Shown here one piece after another: positions 33,005 to 42,386 of a DNA stretch of 64,000 nucleotides; positions within the stretch are counted from its first letter, which is position 1, and each line of letters begins with the position of its first letter. The translations under genes and the position numbers were made by a program. The notes beneath the pieces were generated by a model that was not told the origin of the DNA, ran no database searches, and saw only the letters and a program-made list of their open reading frames with translations. Source of the DNA: a bacterium (GTDB lineage Bacteria > JAMCPX01); the NCBI GenBank assembly GCA_021792615.1, contig JAJYUJ010000006.1:21195-85194 (forward strand). Reading direction: 5' to 3'.

Positions 33005-34606
33005 TTATTCCCGGTCAATGGTGTGGACAGCTGCATCTACCGCAATCTCGATACTGTATTTCTGTATCTTGTACCCGAGTTGTCTCTGGGTAATACCGAG
33101 CAGCCGGGCAGCCTTTGCCTTGATGCCGCCGGTCTTTTTCAGCGCATCTATAATCCTGCTTTTTTCCATGTCCTCTACCATACTGTCGAGTTTGTAATGT
33201 TCCGGTATTGTCCGCTGGGCATGTGCCGTGGAGGTTTTTTCAATCTCGCTGCTTATCACCGGCAGCGGGATATCGGTTACGTTGATCACACTGCCCTTTG
33301 TCATGATCACGGTCCGTTCTATCATGTTCTCAAGCTCTCTTACATTGCCGGGCCAGTTGTAGTTTATCATAAATTCCATCGCCTGCCCGGACAGTTTTAA
33401 CGATTTACCATGTTCCTTGTTGAACCGTGTCAAAAAATGCTCGACCAATAAAGGAATATCCTCTTTACGCTCGCGCAAAGCCGGCATAAATATCGGTACG
33501 ACATTCAGCCTGTAATAAAGATCTTCCCTGAATACCCTGTTTTTTATCCCTTTCTCGAGATCGCTGTTCGTGGCTGCTATAATCCGGACATCCGCTTCGA
33601 TGGTCTTATTTCCGCCTAACCGTTCAAAACGTTTTTCCTGGATTACCCGTAAAAGCTTTGCCTGTGTCGAAAGGCTTATCTCGCCTATTTCATCCAGGAA
33701 AATCGTCCCTTCATTGGCAAGCTCGAACCTGCCCTTCTTGGTTTCAAAAGCACCGGTGAATGACCCTTTCTCATGTCCAAACAATTCACTTTCAAGCAGG
33801 GTATCCGGCAAGGCTGCGCAGTTCATTTTAACAAACGGTTTTCCTGCTCTGGGGCTGTGAAAATGGATCGCCCTCGCCACGAGCTCCTTGCCCGTTCCGC
33901 TCTCACCCCTGAGTAGTACCGTTGCCTTAGTCGGGCTCACCCGGTCTATGATCTCGAACACCTCTTCGATGCCCGGGCTGATACCTATGATGTTCTCCGG
34001 CCGGTATTTGGATTTCAATTCTTTGATCAGGACGGACTTTTCTTGCTCCATATCCTGACGCTGCTTTTCTATTCTCTGGTTCAGGCTCATAGCCTGGCCT
34101 ATCAGTGCTGCTATCATGGACAGCAGGTTAACGTCTTCCTCAAAAGAGCTCTCATCGGTAAGCAGCTTTTGAACGCTTAAAACCGCTACAACCTTTTTAT
34201 CTGTTTTGACCGGTACTGCGATATACGATAGATTATCTTTGACGAGCTCTTTGCCTGTTTTATTCATAAACATCGGCTCATCTTTCACATCGGGCAGAAC
34301 AATCGGCACACCGCTTTTCCCGACCTTGCCGGTTATGCCTTCGCCCATCTTATATCTGCCCTTCTGCCGTTCTTCGTGGGTAAATCCGTACGCATAATGA
34401 ATGACAAACTCTTTTGTCTCAGGCTCGAAAACAAACAATGCAATCCTCTGGATATCAAGATATGTCGCAAGTAATTTCAGGCTCGAATGAATAGATGTCC
34501 CGAAGTCCATGGCAGATGCGAGCTGCTTGCTTATCTCGTACAGCACGGTCAACTGTTTTTTCCTATTGTTCAGTTGTTTTATATAACCATTCGGCGTTTT
34601 AGGCAT
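33005..34606 (-). CDS. NifA-like sigma-54-dependent activator (GAF-AAA+-Fis)
   Basis: A 533-residue enhancer-binding protein. It has a GAF domain at about 20-175, then the AAA+ module with Walker A GESGTGKE (234-241), the sigma-54-contact loop GSFTGA (281-286, Ser in place of the usual Ala) and Walker B 'TIFLDEIGEI' (301-310). A Fis-type HTH follows at about 490-520 ('KAKAARLLGITQRQLGYKIQKYSI'). The 'ITQRQLGYKIQKY' recognition helix is the one typical of NifA. No nif genes are in the window, so the target is more likely the adjacent glnA and amt promoters. It overlaps miaA by 8 bp, so it is transcribed from upstream, at least in part. The GAF domain may sense 2-oxoglutarate, as in NifA; not shown. 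Confidence 0.9.
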   Translation of the reverse strand: MPKTPNGYIKQLNNRKKQLTVLYEISKQLASAMDFGTSIHSSLKLLATYLDIQRIALFVFEPETKEFVIHYAYGFTHEERQKGRYKMGEGITGKVGKSGVPIVLPDVKDEPMFMNKTGKELVKDNLSYIAVPVKTDKKVVAVLSVQKLLTDESSFEEDVNLLSMIAALIGQAMSLNQRIEKQRQDMEQEKSVLIKELKSKYRPENIIGISPGIEEVFEIIDRVSPTKATVLLRGESGTGKELVARAIHFHSPRAGKPFVKMNCAALPDTLLESELFGHEKGSFTGAFETKKGRFELANEGTIFLDEIGEISLSTQAKLLRVIQEKRFERLGGNKTIEADVRIIAATNSDLEKGIKNRVFREDLYYRLNVVPIFMPALRERKEDIPLLVEHFLTRFNKEHGKSLKLSGQAMEFMINYNWPGNVRELENMIERTVIMTKGSVINVTDIPLPVISSEIEKTSTAHAQRTIPEHYKLDSMVEDMEKSRIIDALKKTGGIKAKAARLLGITQRQLGYKIQKYSIEIAVDAAVHTIDRE

Positions 34607-35549
34607 AAAAGGCCTTTTCTATAATCTCGCTTAATCTTTTATTCCTGTCATTCATATCAATCCATAATGCATCTTTTATGCCTTTAAACCAGGTAATCTG
34701 CCTTTTGGCATAAGCCTTCGTATGTCTTTTTATGAGCTCCACAGCTTCGGAAAGGTCGGTTTTCTTATTCAGGTAATCGATTATTTCACTGTATCCGACG
34801 GTCTTCATTGCGGGGAGATCACTACTATAACCTTTATGGATCAACGACTTAACTTCATCTATCAACCCATCTGAAAGCATTTTATCGACACGTTTGTCTA
34901 TAATTTCATGATACTGCTGTTTGTCCGGATTATAAAGAACGATGTACACGTATTCATATTTTGTACGGGAAAAGCCGTGCCGCTCCGTATATTCATACAG
35001 CGGCTTGTTTGTTGCAGTGAAAACCTCCAGTGCGCGTATCAACCGGTAACTATCGCTTTTTTTTATATGTGCGGCATCTACGGGATCCAATTGTTTGAGA
35101 CGTTCATAGAGGGCGTCGTTGCCATAAAGCTTTTGCTGCTGTCTGATGGAATCCCTTATCGCCGCATCAAGCGGGGGTAGCGGAGCAAGGCCGTGCAGCA
35201 GCGCTTTAATATAAAATCCCGTTCCCCCTGTGACGAAGGGAACGCGGCCCTTGCGGATAATTCCATGAATGCATGTATCAGCCATGGTAACGTACTGTGC
35301 AGAACTGAAACGCACCGAAGGTTCAACCACGTCTATCATGTGGTGCGGAACAGCATGTAACTGTGTTTTGCCGGGCTTTGCAGTTCCTATATCCATATAC
35401 TTGTATACCTGCCTTGAATCGCAGTTCACTATCTCCGCGCCGAATGATGCGGCAAGATCAAGTGCACATCCGGTTTTTCCGGCAGCCGTCGGACCTGCTA
35501 TGATAATAATTTTTTGTTTGGCAGGCGGTATATCGGGATTATGCGCCAT
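34599..35549 (-). CDS. miaA: tRNA dimethylallyltransferase
   Basis: A 316-residue P-loop enzyme that adds dimethylallyl to A37 of tRNAs reading UNN codons. The P-loop is GPTAAGKT (19-26). Family blocks follow: 'EIVNCDSRQVYKYMDIGTAKP' (with the catalytic Asp), 'VPHHMIDVVEP', 'VTGGTGFYIKALLHG', 'SYRLIRALEVFTATNKPLYEY' and 'HTKAYAKRQITWFKGIKD'. Length is standard. It overlaps the YkgJ-type gene by 11 bp upstream and the NifA-like gene by 8 bp downstream, so it is embedded in a tightly packed operon. Confidence 0.97.
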   Translation of the reverse strand: MAHNPDIPPAKQKIIIIAGPTAAGKTGCALDLAASFGAEIVNCDSRQVYKYMDIGTAKPGKTQLHAVPHHMIDVVEPSVRFSSAQYVTMADTCIHGIIRKGRVPFVTGGTGFYIKALLHGLAPLPPLDAAIRDSIRQQQKLYGNDALYERLKQLDPVDAAHIKKSDSYRLIRALEVFTATNKPLYEYTERHGFSRTKYEYVYIVLYNPDKQQYHEIIDKRVDKMLSDGLIDEVKSLIHKGYSSDLPAMKTVGYSEIIDYLNKKTDLSEAVELIKRHTKAYAKRQITWFKGIKDALWIDMNDRNKRLSEIIEKAFYA

Positions 35550-35928
35550 CGCTGCTTTTGAATCTATAGGAGCATTTATATTCTATATCATCCATATCAT
35601 GTTCATACAATGGGAACGCCCTGCACTGGAGGGGCCTGAATTTATAAATACGGCACGATGTATGACCGTCTTTCCCGGACAGAAAAGGACAATGGACAAC
35701 AATCTTACAGCACTGGCCGCATTGATCACACGTCCCTTCCCTTAAGTTTATACTTTCCCTGACATACCGCCTCCTGAAGTGTACTAAAACAAACCGTTTT
35801 ATCTTGTGGTAGAACAGAATCATGGTATTGTTGAGTATGTCCCGTTTCTGGATAACGACATCTACGAATGCAGATTTTGACGATGAGTTTTTTATTTTAA
35901 TCCCCCTTGAGTCATAAAATCTATCCAA
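35539..35928 (-). CDS. YkgJ-family CxxCxxCC zinc/iron-cluster protein
   Basis: A 129-residue protein with the UPF0153/YkgJ signature 'GTCDQCGQCCKIVVHCPFL' (C67, C70, C73, C74) and further family cysteines C80, C92 and C102 ('SCRIYKFRPLQCRAFPLY'). The family is thought to bind zinc or an Fe-S cluster; no reaction is established. The start is uncertain: a TTG at 35928 gives the full frame, and an ATG at 35823 would leave an 94-residue protein that still contains the whole motif. It overlaps the RND gene upstream by 8 bp and miaA downstream by 11 bp. Confidence 0.82.
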   Translation of the reverse strand: MDRFYDSRGIKIKNSSSKSAFVDVVIQKRDILNNTMILFYHKIKRFVLVHFRRRYVRESINLREGTCDQCGQCCKIVVHCPFLSGKDGHTSCRIYKFRPLQCRAFPLYEHDMDDIEYKCSYRFKSSDGA

Positions 35929-38900
35929 CCTTTTGCCGATTGGTCTGTCCCCGGCTTAAGTATTTATCAATTAGCACATATATGCCCGGTAAGGCAATAA
36001 GGGTAAAAATCGTTGATGTTATCAGCCCGCCGATAAGAACGATTGCCATGGGCTTGTCTATCTCGGCACCAGTGCCTATACCGAGTGCCAGCGGTAAAAC
36101 AGCCACGGATGCACTCATGGCTGTCATTAAAACAGGCCGCATCCTCGTTACACCGGCGTGCCGTGCGGATTCTATATCGTCCATACCCGCGGCCTTATTA
36201 TAAATAATATATTCCACGAGCAGTATCGCTTTCTGAACCGACAACCCGAAGTGGGCAAGAAAGCCTATGATAGAGGAAATATTCAGGCTCGTATGTGTTA
36301 TGATCAGTGCGAGCACCCCGCCGATAAGAGAGAAGGGTATGAACAAAAGTACGAGCCCTGCTATGGCAAACGAATCGAAGGCAACATACAGGATAATAAA
36401 TATCAGGGCAGCGATAATACCCATGATAAGTAAAATCCTTTTTACCATATCACTCTGTGTTCTGTATTCACCACCGAGTGCGACGGAATAGCCCGCCGGG
36501 AGATTGAGCCTTTTTATCGTTCTCTTTATATCGTTTATCACGGTACCGGTTGATCTTCCCGCAATGTTGCACGAAAGCTGAAGCACCCTTTCCATGTTCT
36601 CCCTTCTTACGATAAACGGCGCAGCCTGATAGCGCACATTTGCAACATACGACAGCGGTATCTTCTTGCCGCTACCTGCGTCGATAAGAAGGTTCGAGAT
36701 GCTTTTCAGGCTGTCCCTGAATTGCGGCATGGCACGGACATATACCTCATACTGCCGGATCCCCTGCCGGTATATTGTCGCAACCCTGCCAGCAAGTGCG
36801 GTTTGAATATCGCCTCCGACTTGCTGCGGCGTAACACCGTATATTCCGAGCTTTGCCCTGTTGATATCTATTGCTATGCCCGGCGCACTCTTTGTCTGTT
36901 CTATGTAGAGATCTTGAATGCCACGAATCTTTGAAAGCATCGCGTACAACCGCGCTCCGTTTTCATCCAGGACATGCTGATTATTGCCGAATATTTTTAT
37001 GGCAAGGGAGCCTCCGACAGCTATGCCTGATAATGCTTCCTGGAGCCGCTCTGTCAGAGGTGTCGTAATGATAATGGCTACGTCTTTCGTAGAAGGTACA
37101 TGGATGCGGATCCAGTCATCAATCTGTGCAATGGTATATTTTCTTTTTGACCACGGCACAAGCTTTAAAAATATCCCTGATTTTCTGATACCCTCGTCCT
37201 TGGGGGCATTCTCCGGTCTGCCCATATGGGCAATAACATCTTCAACATCCGGCGCATGCCTGAGAATACCGGAGATTGCCATTGCTCTTTTTGTTGTCTC
37301 TGCCAATGCCGTGCCAGGCGGCATGTGTATCTTTACGAGGATTGCGCCCTCATCTATGGATGGAAGAAAGCCTGTCGTTATGAACCTCGATAATCCGATA
37401 ACAAGGACCAGGGACACGAGCATAAAGCCGATAATATAAAAGGGATGCTTTAATGAGAATGTCAATGCCGGCTTGTAGATGCGTTTCAGATTTCTGTCGA
37501 CAAGACCTTCTTTTTCCTGCAAATTCGCAGGGGCGGGTTTTAAACCGGCCCCTGCCTTTGGTTTGAGCAACATATAGGCAAGCACCGGTGTCAGGGTAAG
37601 CGAGAGAACAAATCCTATAATGATAGATGCTACAACCGTAAAACTGAAGTCTTTAAAAATAGCTCCGGTGAAACCCGGCAGCGTATAGAGCGGCAGGAAC
37701 ACCACAATGATAATGACGGTCGAATAGATAACAGGCCTTCTCACCTCGAGGGAGCCTTCCAGAGTCGCCATGAGCGGGTCATCAGGCTTCATCTTCAGAT
37801 GTCTGAAGATGTTTTCCGTATCTATGATAGCCGCGTCTATCATGATGCCGAGTCCGACAACCAGACCCCCGAGGCTCATGACGTTAAGGCTCTCGTTGAA
37901 AAGCTTCATGAAGATGAATGTTATGATAATGGCTGTGGGAATAATGATCGCAATGACCAGTGTCGTAGAGATGTCCGCCATGATCAGAAATATGATGATG
38001 ATAACGGCAATCGTACCTATGATAATGGCATCCCTGAGGTTCGTTATTGCGGCATCGATAAGCGTTGATTGATCGTTATACGTATGCAGGGTTACACCCC
38101 CGGGCAAGGATTTCCGGATGATTTCGAGCTTGTCACTGACAGCTTTCATAATGGGCATTGCATTCAATCCGTACTGCTTGACCACGGTGCCGAGTACGGC
38201 AGGCCTGCCGTCAACCATAGCATTGCCCTGTCTGATATGATGACCTATGCGAATATCTGCAATCGTATCGAGATAAACGGGAACGTTGGCACGTGTTGCG
38301 ACAACAATATGCGAGATATTGCGGAAGTTTTTTATCAATCCGTTCCCCCGTATGGAGTAGGCAACAGGCCCCTTGATCAGGTACCCTCCTGTAAAGATAA
38401 CATTGTTATCCCTCACCGCCCTCACCACCTTGTCGATGGGAATGCCATAAGATTTCAGGCGATCCATATTGACGAGGATTTGATACTGCGCAACCTCGCC
38501 TCCGATATTTGTGATATCATAGATGCCGGGGATCATTTCGAGCTGATATTTGATATCGTACTCGGCAATGGCCCTTAATGCCTTGGGATTTTCATCGCCG
38601 GTCAGATAATACTGGATAATCTCGGACATCCTGTCTGCAGCATTCGATATAATGGGCGGCCTTATCTCTGGCGGGAGAAAGGGTGCGAGAGCGGATATGC
38701 GCTGGGACAGCAGTTCAAGCGCCTGAAAATAATTTGTCCCCCAAACGAATTTTACGATAACGACGGACAATCCTATCTTTGATTTCGACCATACCTTTTC
38801 AACCCCGAGTAGGCCGCGTGTCGACTGCTCCACGGGAAAAGTAATCTCTCTCTCAACATACTCTGATGGCAGTCCGGGATCCGTAATGAATATCTTAAAA

Positions 38901-39037
38901 ATGGGTGAATTCAGGTCAGGCAGCAATGTCCTGTCAAGCCTGTTGTAGGTGAGTACGCCGCCGATGGTCAGCAGTGTAACCACCAGCAGGATCAAAAGCC
39001 TGTGTGTCAATGAAAAATGTATGATCTTCTTAAACAT
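35921..39037 (-). CDS. RND transporter, heavy-metal-efflux (CusA/CzcA)-like
   Basis: A 1038-residue RND pump with twelve membrane helices in two halves and two large periplasmic loops. The N-terminus is 'RLLILLVVTLLTIGGVLTYNRLDRTLLPDLNSPIF'. 'GGLVVGLGIMIDAAIIDTENIFRHL' in TM4 carries the proton-relay acidic residues, and 'FGLSVQKAILLVEYI' is near TM10. 'VWSKSKIGLSVVIVKFVWGTNYFQALELLSQRI' resembles the HME class (CusA/CzcA). The CusA methionine relay is not obvious, so the substrate could be something other than a metal. It follows a second, different RND gene (101 bp gap filled by a palindromic repeat) in the tolC-MFP-RND-RND operon. Confidence 0.88.
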   Translation of the reverse strand: MFKKIIHFSLTHRLLILLVVTLLTIGGVLTYNRLDRTLLPDLNSPIFKIFITDPGLPSEYVEREITFPVEQSTRGLLGVEKVWSKSKIGLSVVIVKFVWGTNYFQALELLSQRISALAPFLPPEIRPPIISNAADRMSEIIQYYLTGDENPKALRAIAEYDIKYQLEMIPGIYDITNIGGEVAQYQILVNMDRLKSYGIPIDKVVRAVRDNNVIFTGGYLIKGPVAYSIRGNGLIKNFRNISHIVVATRANVPVYLDTIADIRIGHHIRQGNAMVDGRPAVLGTVVKQYGLNAMPIMKAVSDKLEIIRKSLPGGVTLHTYNDQSTLIDAAITNLRDAIIIGTIAVIIIIFLIMADISTTLVIAIIIPTAIIITFIFMKLFNESLNVMSLGGLVVGLGIMIDAAIIDTENIFRHLKMKPDDPLMATLEGSLEVRRPVIYSTVIIIVVFLPLYTLPGFTGAIFKDFSFTVVASIIIGFVLSLTLTPVLAYMLLKPKAGAGLKPAPANLQEKEGLVDRNLKRIYKPALTFSLKHPFYIIGFMLVSLVLVIGLSRFITTGFLPSIDEGAILVKIHMPPGTALAETTKRAMAISGILRHAPDVEDVIAHMGRPENAPKDEGIRKSGIFLKLVPWSKRKYTIAQIDDWIRIHVPSTKDVAIIITTPLTERLQEALSGIAVGGSLAIKIFGNNQHVLDENGARLYAMLSKIRGIQDLYIEQTKSAPGIAIDINRAKLGIYGVTPQQVGGDIQTALAGRVATIYRQGIRQYEVYVRAMPQFRDSLKSISNLLIDAGSGKKIPLSYVANVRYQAAPFIVRRENMERVLQLSCNIAGRSTGTVINDIKRTIKRLNLPAGYSVALGGEYRTQSDMVKRILLIMGIIAALIFIILYVAFDSFAIAGLVLLFIPFSLIGGVLALIITHTSLNISSIIGFLAHFGLSVQKAILLVEYIIYNKAAGMDDIESARHAGVTRMRPVLMTAMSASVAVLPLALGIGTGAEIDKPMAIVLIGGLITSTIFTLIALPGIYVLIDKYLSRGQTNRQKVG

Positions 39038-39060
39038 AGTATCTCACATTTCTCGTGGTT

Positions 39061-39134
39061 GTCATTGTGAGCGAAGCGAAGCAATCTTCCTCTCTACGAG
39101 TAGATTGCTTCGTCATTTTATTCCTCGCAATGAC
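39061..39134. repeat. 'GTCATTGCGAG...GAAGCAATCT' palindromic repeat between two RND genes
   Basis: Outer arms GTCATTGTGAG (39061-39071) and CTCGCAATGAC (39124-39134) match in 10 of 11 positions. Inner arms CGAAGCAATCT (39077-39087) and AGATTGCTTCG (39102-39112) are perfect over 11 bp. This is a second palindrome family, partly present again at 48929-48963. It fills the gap between the two RND genes. Confidence 0.88.
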
Positions 39135-39138
39135 CCTT

Positions 39139-42100
39139 TCATTTTGTTGTCCTTTTCTGATTACGCATAAACAAATAATACATCACCGGCAGAACGATAA
39201 GAAGCAGGAATATCGACAGCGAAAATCCGCCGATAATCGCTATGGCGAGGGGCTTGTGCATCTGTGCTCCTGCCCCAAGGCCCAGTGCAAGCGGCATTAA
39301 GGCGAGTATTGCCGCAAGTGCCGTCATCATTATAGGACGTATCCTCAGGCTGCCGGCCTTGATGACAGCCTCTTTTAAAGGAAGACCGCTCTGTAAAGCA
39401 TCCTGAATGTAATGTACAACGAATATGCCGTTTTCAGCCACAATGCCGACGATCATAATCATGCCCATAAGGGATGAGATATTGAGAGGGGTCTTCGTCA
39501 AATATAAGAGACCGAGCACACCGAAAAATGACGGCAGGATAACACTGTAGATGATAATCGGCACAGCGAGCGATTCGAACTCAAGGATCATAATGGTAAA
39601 TACCAGAGCAACGGCCATAAGCAAAACCATGAGCAGGCCCTTGAATGATTCCTGCTGGTTCCGGTAAACACCGCCATAGCTGATGCTCGTACCCGGCGGC
39701 AAGGTAAGTTTCTTCACCAATTCAGCCTTGACATCACGCATGACGCTTCCCAGGTCCCTTCCGCTTATCCTGCCGGTAACCGCCAGCATCCGCCGCAGAT
39801 TTTCCCGGTCGATCTCCGCCTCGCCTCCGATCACCTGAATAGTGGCAATAGACTTCAGAGGGACGACGAGCCCGCTGGGCGTAACGATCTGCATGGATGC
39901 AAGCTTCTTTATGGTATTCGTTTCGGATGCAGGCATCAGCACCCTTATATTGATGACCTTTTCCCCCTCCCGCACGCTGGTTGCTACCGAACCCCACAAT
40001 GCGGTGGTAACATAATCCGATACATACTGCGGCGTAACACCGACAAGCCCCGCCTTCAGATAATCGACATTGACGTTTATTGCAGGACCACTGATCGTAA
40101 TGCCGTTGAACACATCGACAACGCCCTTTATCTTCGTGATAATAGCCGCTATTTTATTTGCTATGGTATCGAGAACACCGGTATTGTCGGAAAATATTTT
40201 TATATCGATGGGCATAGGAGAGCCGGTCATGTCCCCGATCAAGTCCTGCATGATCTGTCCAAAATCTACATACACCTTGCCGGGTTCTGCCTGGTAGACC
40301 TTCTGCCTCAGTTCATTGATTACCTGCTCGATGGATTTATTCCTGTGATTTCTCAGACGTATCAGGAAGTCGCCCGTGTTCGGCTCGGTTATGAAAAACC
40401 CGAGCTGGGTGCCTGTCCTGCGTGAAAACGACTTGACCTCTCTGATGCTGAGGATGATCTTTTCTATCTTTTTTAGAATCCGGTTCGTTTCCTCAAGCGT
40501 TGTCCCGGGCGGCGTAAAATAATCCATGACAAATGCTCCCTCATCCATTGCCGGCATGAACCCTGTCCCTATATGCCGCTCCAGCATCCACGCTCCCGCA
40601 ACCAGCACGATAATGGCCAGCACAACATACAAAGGTTTGCGAATAATCTTATGCATTGCAGTCTCATAACTGCCGGTCAATGCTTTCATGACCTTCCCTT
40701 CTTTTGCCTCTTTTTCCGTATCCTTGAGAAATATCGTAGCAAGTACGGGAGTCAGGGTAATCGAGACAATCATGGAGACGGTCAGCGCAGATGCCATGGT
40801 CAGGGCAAGAGCCTTAAAAAATGCACCTGTTACACCGCCGAGAAATGCGAGCGGGAAGAAAACGACGATCGTACTCAGGCTTGAACCGACGATAGCAGGC
40901 AGTATCTCTTTCACACCGGTTTCGACCGCACGTTTCTTCGACCCATGCGCATGAAAATGCCTGATAATATTTTCCAGCACAACGATAGAATCGTCGATGA
41001 TAAGCCCGATGGATGCAGCCATGCCTCCCAGGGTCATAAGGTTCAGGGTCTGGCCAAAGAGCTTCATCAAAACGACCGTTATAATGAGCGTAATAGGCAG
41101 CGTGATGGCGGTAATAAACATGATCCGCACATTTCTCAGGAACAGAAACATGATGATAATGGCGATAAGCACACCAAACAGTATCGCGTCACGGACACTC
41201 CCGTAGGACTGCTCGATCAGGCTGGACTGATTATACCACGTCGATATATGCAGCGACGGGGGCAATTGAGACTTGAGCTCTTTAAGCTTGTTCTTGAGCT
41301 CTTTTGCTATTGCTATGGTATTCGCACCCGGCTGGCGCAGGACGTTCATTAAAACGGCATTATGGCCATTACTGGTTATGCGGATGTATTGCTTTTTCAC
41401 CGATGTTTCTACCTTTGCCACATCCCGCACGTAGATAGGCACGCCCTTTTTATTCGCTATCAGGGTATCTTTCATTGCCGTCGTCGACGTGAAAAGTCCT
41501 GTCGGCTGAACCATGTAGAGCTCATAATCCTTGCCGATGTAACCCGAGGATGAAATGATATTCGTTTCCTTCAACCCGCGGATCACATCATCGAGCGTAA
41601 GGTGGTATGCAACAAGCCTCTGCGGATTTACGACGACGTGGTATTCCTTGATCTTCCCTCCCTGCACCACGACCTGAGAAACACCCTTTAACCTGCCGAG
41701 TATGGGTCTGAGTGTATAATAACCGATATCCCGTAACTGGACCATGTTGAGTGTATCCGAGGTCAGGCTGAGCCCTATAATAGGGAACTGACTCGGCCGC
41801 ATCCAGTTTACTGTGACCGATGCGGTTTGCGGTAATTTGGATCGGATCTGGTTTATGGCGTTCTGGGTCAACTGAAGAGACTTGAACATATCCGTACCCC
41901 AGACGAAGTTTACGAAGATCTGCATGGAACCGCGGCTTGTTGCAGACCGCACGTCCGTTACGCCCGGGACAGAGTAAACCGCCTCTTCGATCGGCTTTGT
42001 CACCTCTATCATCATCTTTTCGATGGGCATGTCCCCGTTGTCCGCAAGAATGACAAGTCTTGGAAAGGTGATCTCCGGAAAGATCGCGACCGGCATGGTA

Positions 42101-42189
42101 TTGAGCAAAATAATACCGATTGCCGCCAATACGACGGAGAGGAAGATTATTCCCTTTCTATGCGTCTCAAAGAATTTAGAAATGTCCAT
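39139..42189 (-). CDS. RND transporter, AcrB/HAE-like
   Basis: A 1016-residue RND pump (ATG at 42189; the frame extends 6 codons further). It shows the opening helix 'GIIFLSVVLAAIGIILLNTMPVAIFPEITFP' and the porter-loop start 'VTKPIEEAVYSVPGVTDVRSATSRGS'. TM4 'GGMAASIGLIIDDSIVVLENIIRHFHAHG' contains the acidic proton-relay pair, and the repeat of the RND fold follows in the second half. 'FVWGTDMFKSLQLTQNAINQIRSKLP' and the rest differ clearly from the neighbouring pump. The two RND genes share one adaptor and one TolC gene. They may form alternative or mixed trimers in the manner of MdtBC. Confidence 0.9.
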   Translation of the reverse strand: MDISKFFETHRKGIIFLSVVLAAIGIILLNTMPVAIFPEITFPRLVILADNGDMPIEKMMIEVTKPIEEAVYSVPGVTDVRSATSRGSMQIFVNFVWGTDMFKSLQLTQNAINQIRSKLPQTASVTVNWMRPSQFPIIGLSLTSDTLNMVQLRDIGYYTLRPILGRLKGVSQVVVQGGKIKEYHVVVNPQRLVAYHLTLDDVIRGLKETNIISSSGYIGKDYELYMVQPTGLFTSTTAMKDTLIANKKGVPIYVRDVAKVETSVKKQYIRITSNGHNAVLMNVLRQPGANTIAIAKELKNKLKELKSQLPPSLHISTWYNQSSLIEQSYGSVRDAILFGVLIAIIIMFLFLRNVRIMFITAITLPITLIITVVLMKLFGQTLNLMTLGGMAASIGLIIDDSIVVLENIIRHFHAHGSKKRAVETGVKEILPAIVGSSLSTIVVFFPLAFLGGVTGAFFKALALTMASALTVSMIVSITLTPVLATIFLKDTEKEAKEGKVMKALTGSYETAMHKIIRKPLYVVLAIIVLVAGAWMLERHIGTGFMPAMDEGAFVMDYFTPPGTTLEETNRILKKIEKIILSIREVKSFSRRTGTQLGFFITEPNTGDFLIRLRNHRNKSIEQVINELRQKVYQAEPGKVYVDFGQIMQDLIGDMTGSPMPIDIKIFSDNTGVLDTIANKIAAIITKIKGVVDVFNGITISGPAINVNVDYLKAGLVGVTPQYVSDYVTTALWGSVATSVREGEKVINIRVLMPASETNTIKKLASMQIVTPSGLVVPLKSIATIQVIGGEAEIDRENLRRMLAVTGRISGRDLGSVMRDVKAELVKKLTLPPGTSISYGGVYRNQQESFKGLLMVLLMAVALVFTIMILEFESLAVPIIIYSVILPSFFGVLGLLYLTKTPLNISSLMGMIMIVGIVAENGIFVVHYIQDALQSGLPLKEAVIKAGSLRIRPIMMTALAAILALMPLALGLGAGAQMHKPLAIAIIGGFSLSIFLLLIVLPVMYYLFMRNQKRTTK

Positions 42190-42386
42190 CGCTCTTGACG
42201 CTCTCATTCCCGAACTTCGGCGTTATCCCCCTTACATTAGTGGGAGTAAGGGAGTTACTTTTTGCAGCTGTTATCAACCTACTCCGGGAATTCATAACGC
42301 CCCCTGCCCCTCTTTTCTTAAGTGGGGTGACGCTGAAGAATCCACCGTATATATCAATCCGTGTCCTCTCCATAGGGCGCTGCCCG

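Noticed and set aside
33005-34606. Calling the activator nifA and expecting nitrogen fixation
   Set aside because: The recognition helix is NifA-like, but no nif structural gene is in the window and the adjacent targets are glnA and amt, so no gene symbol was given.
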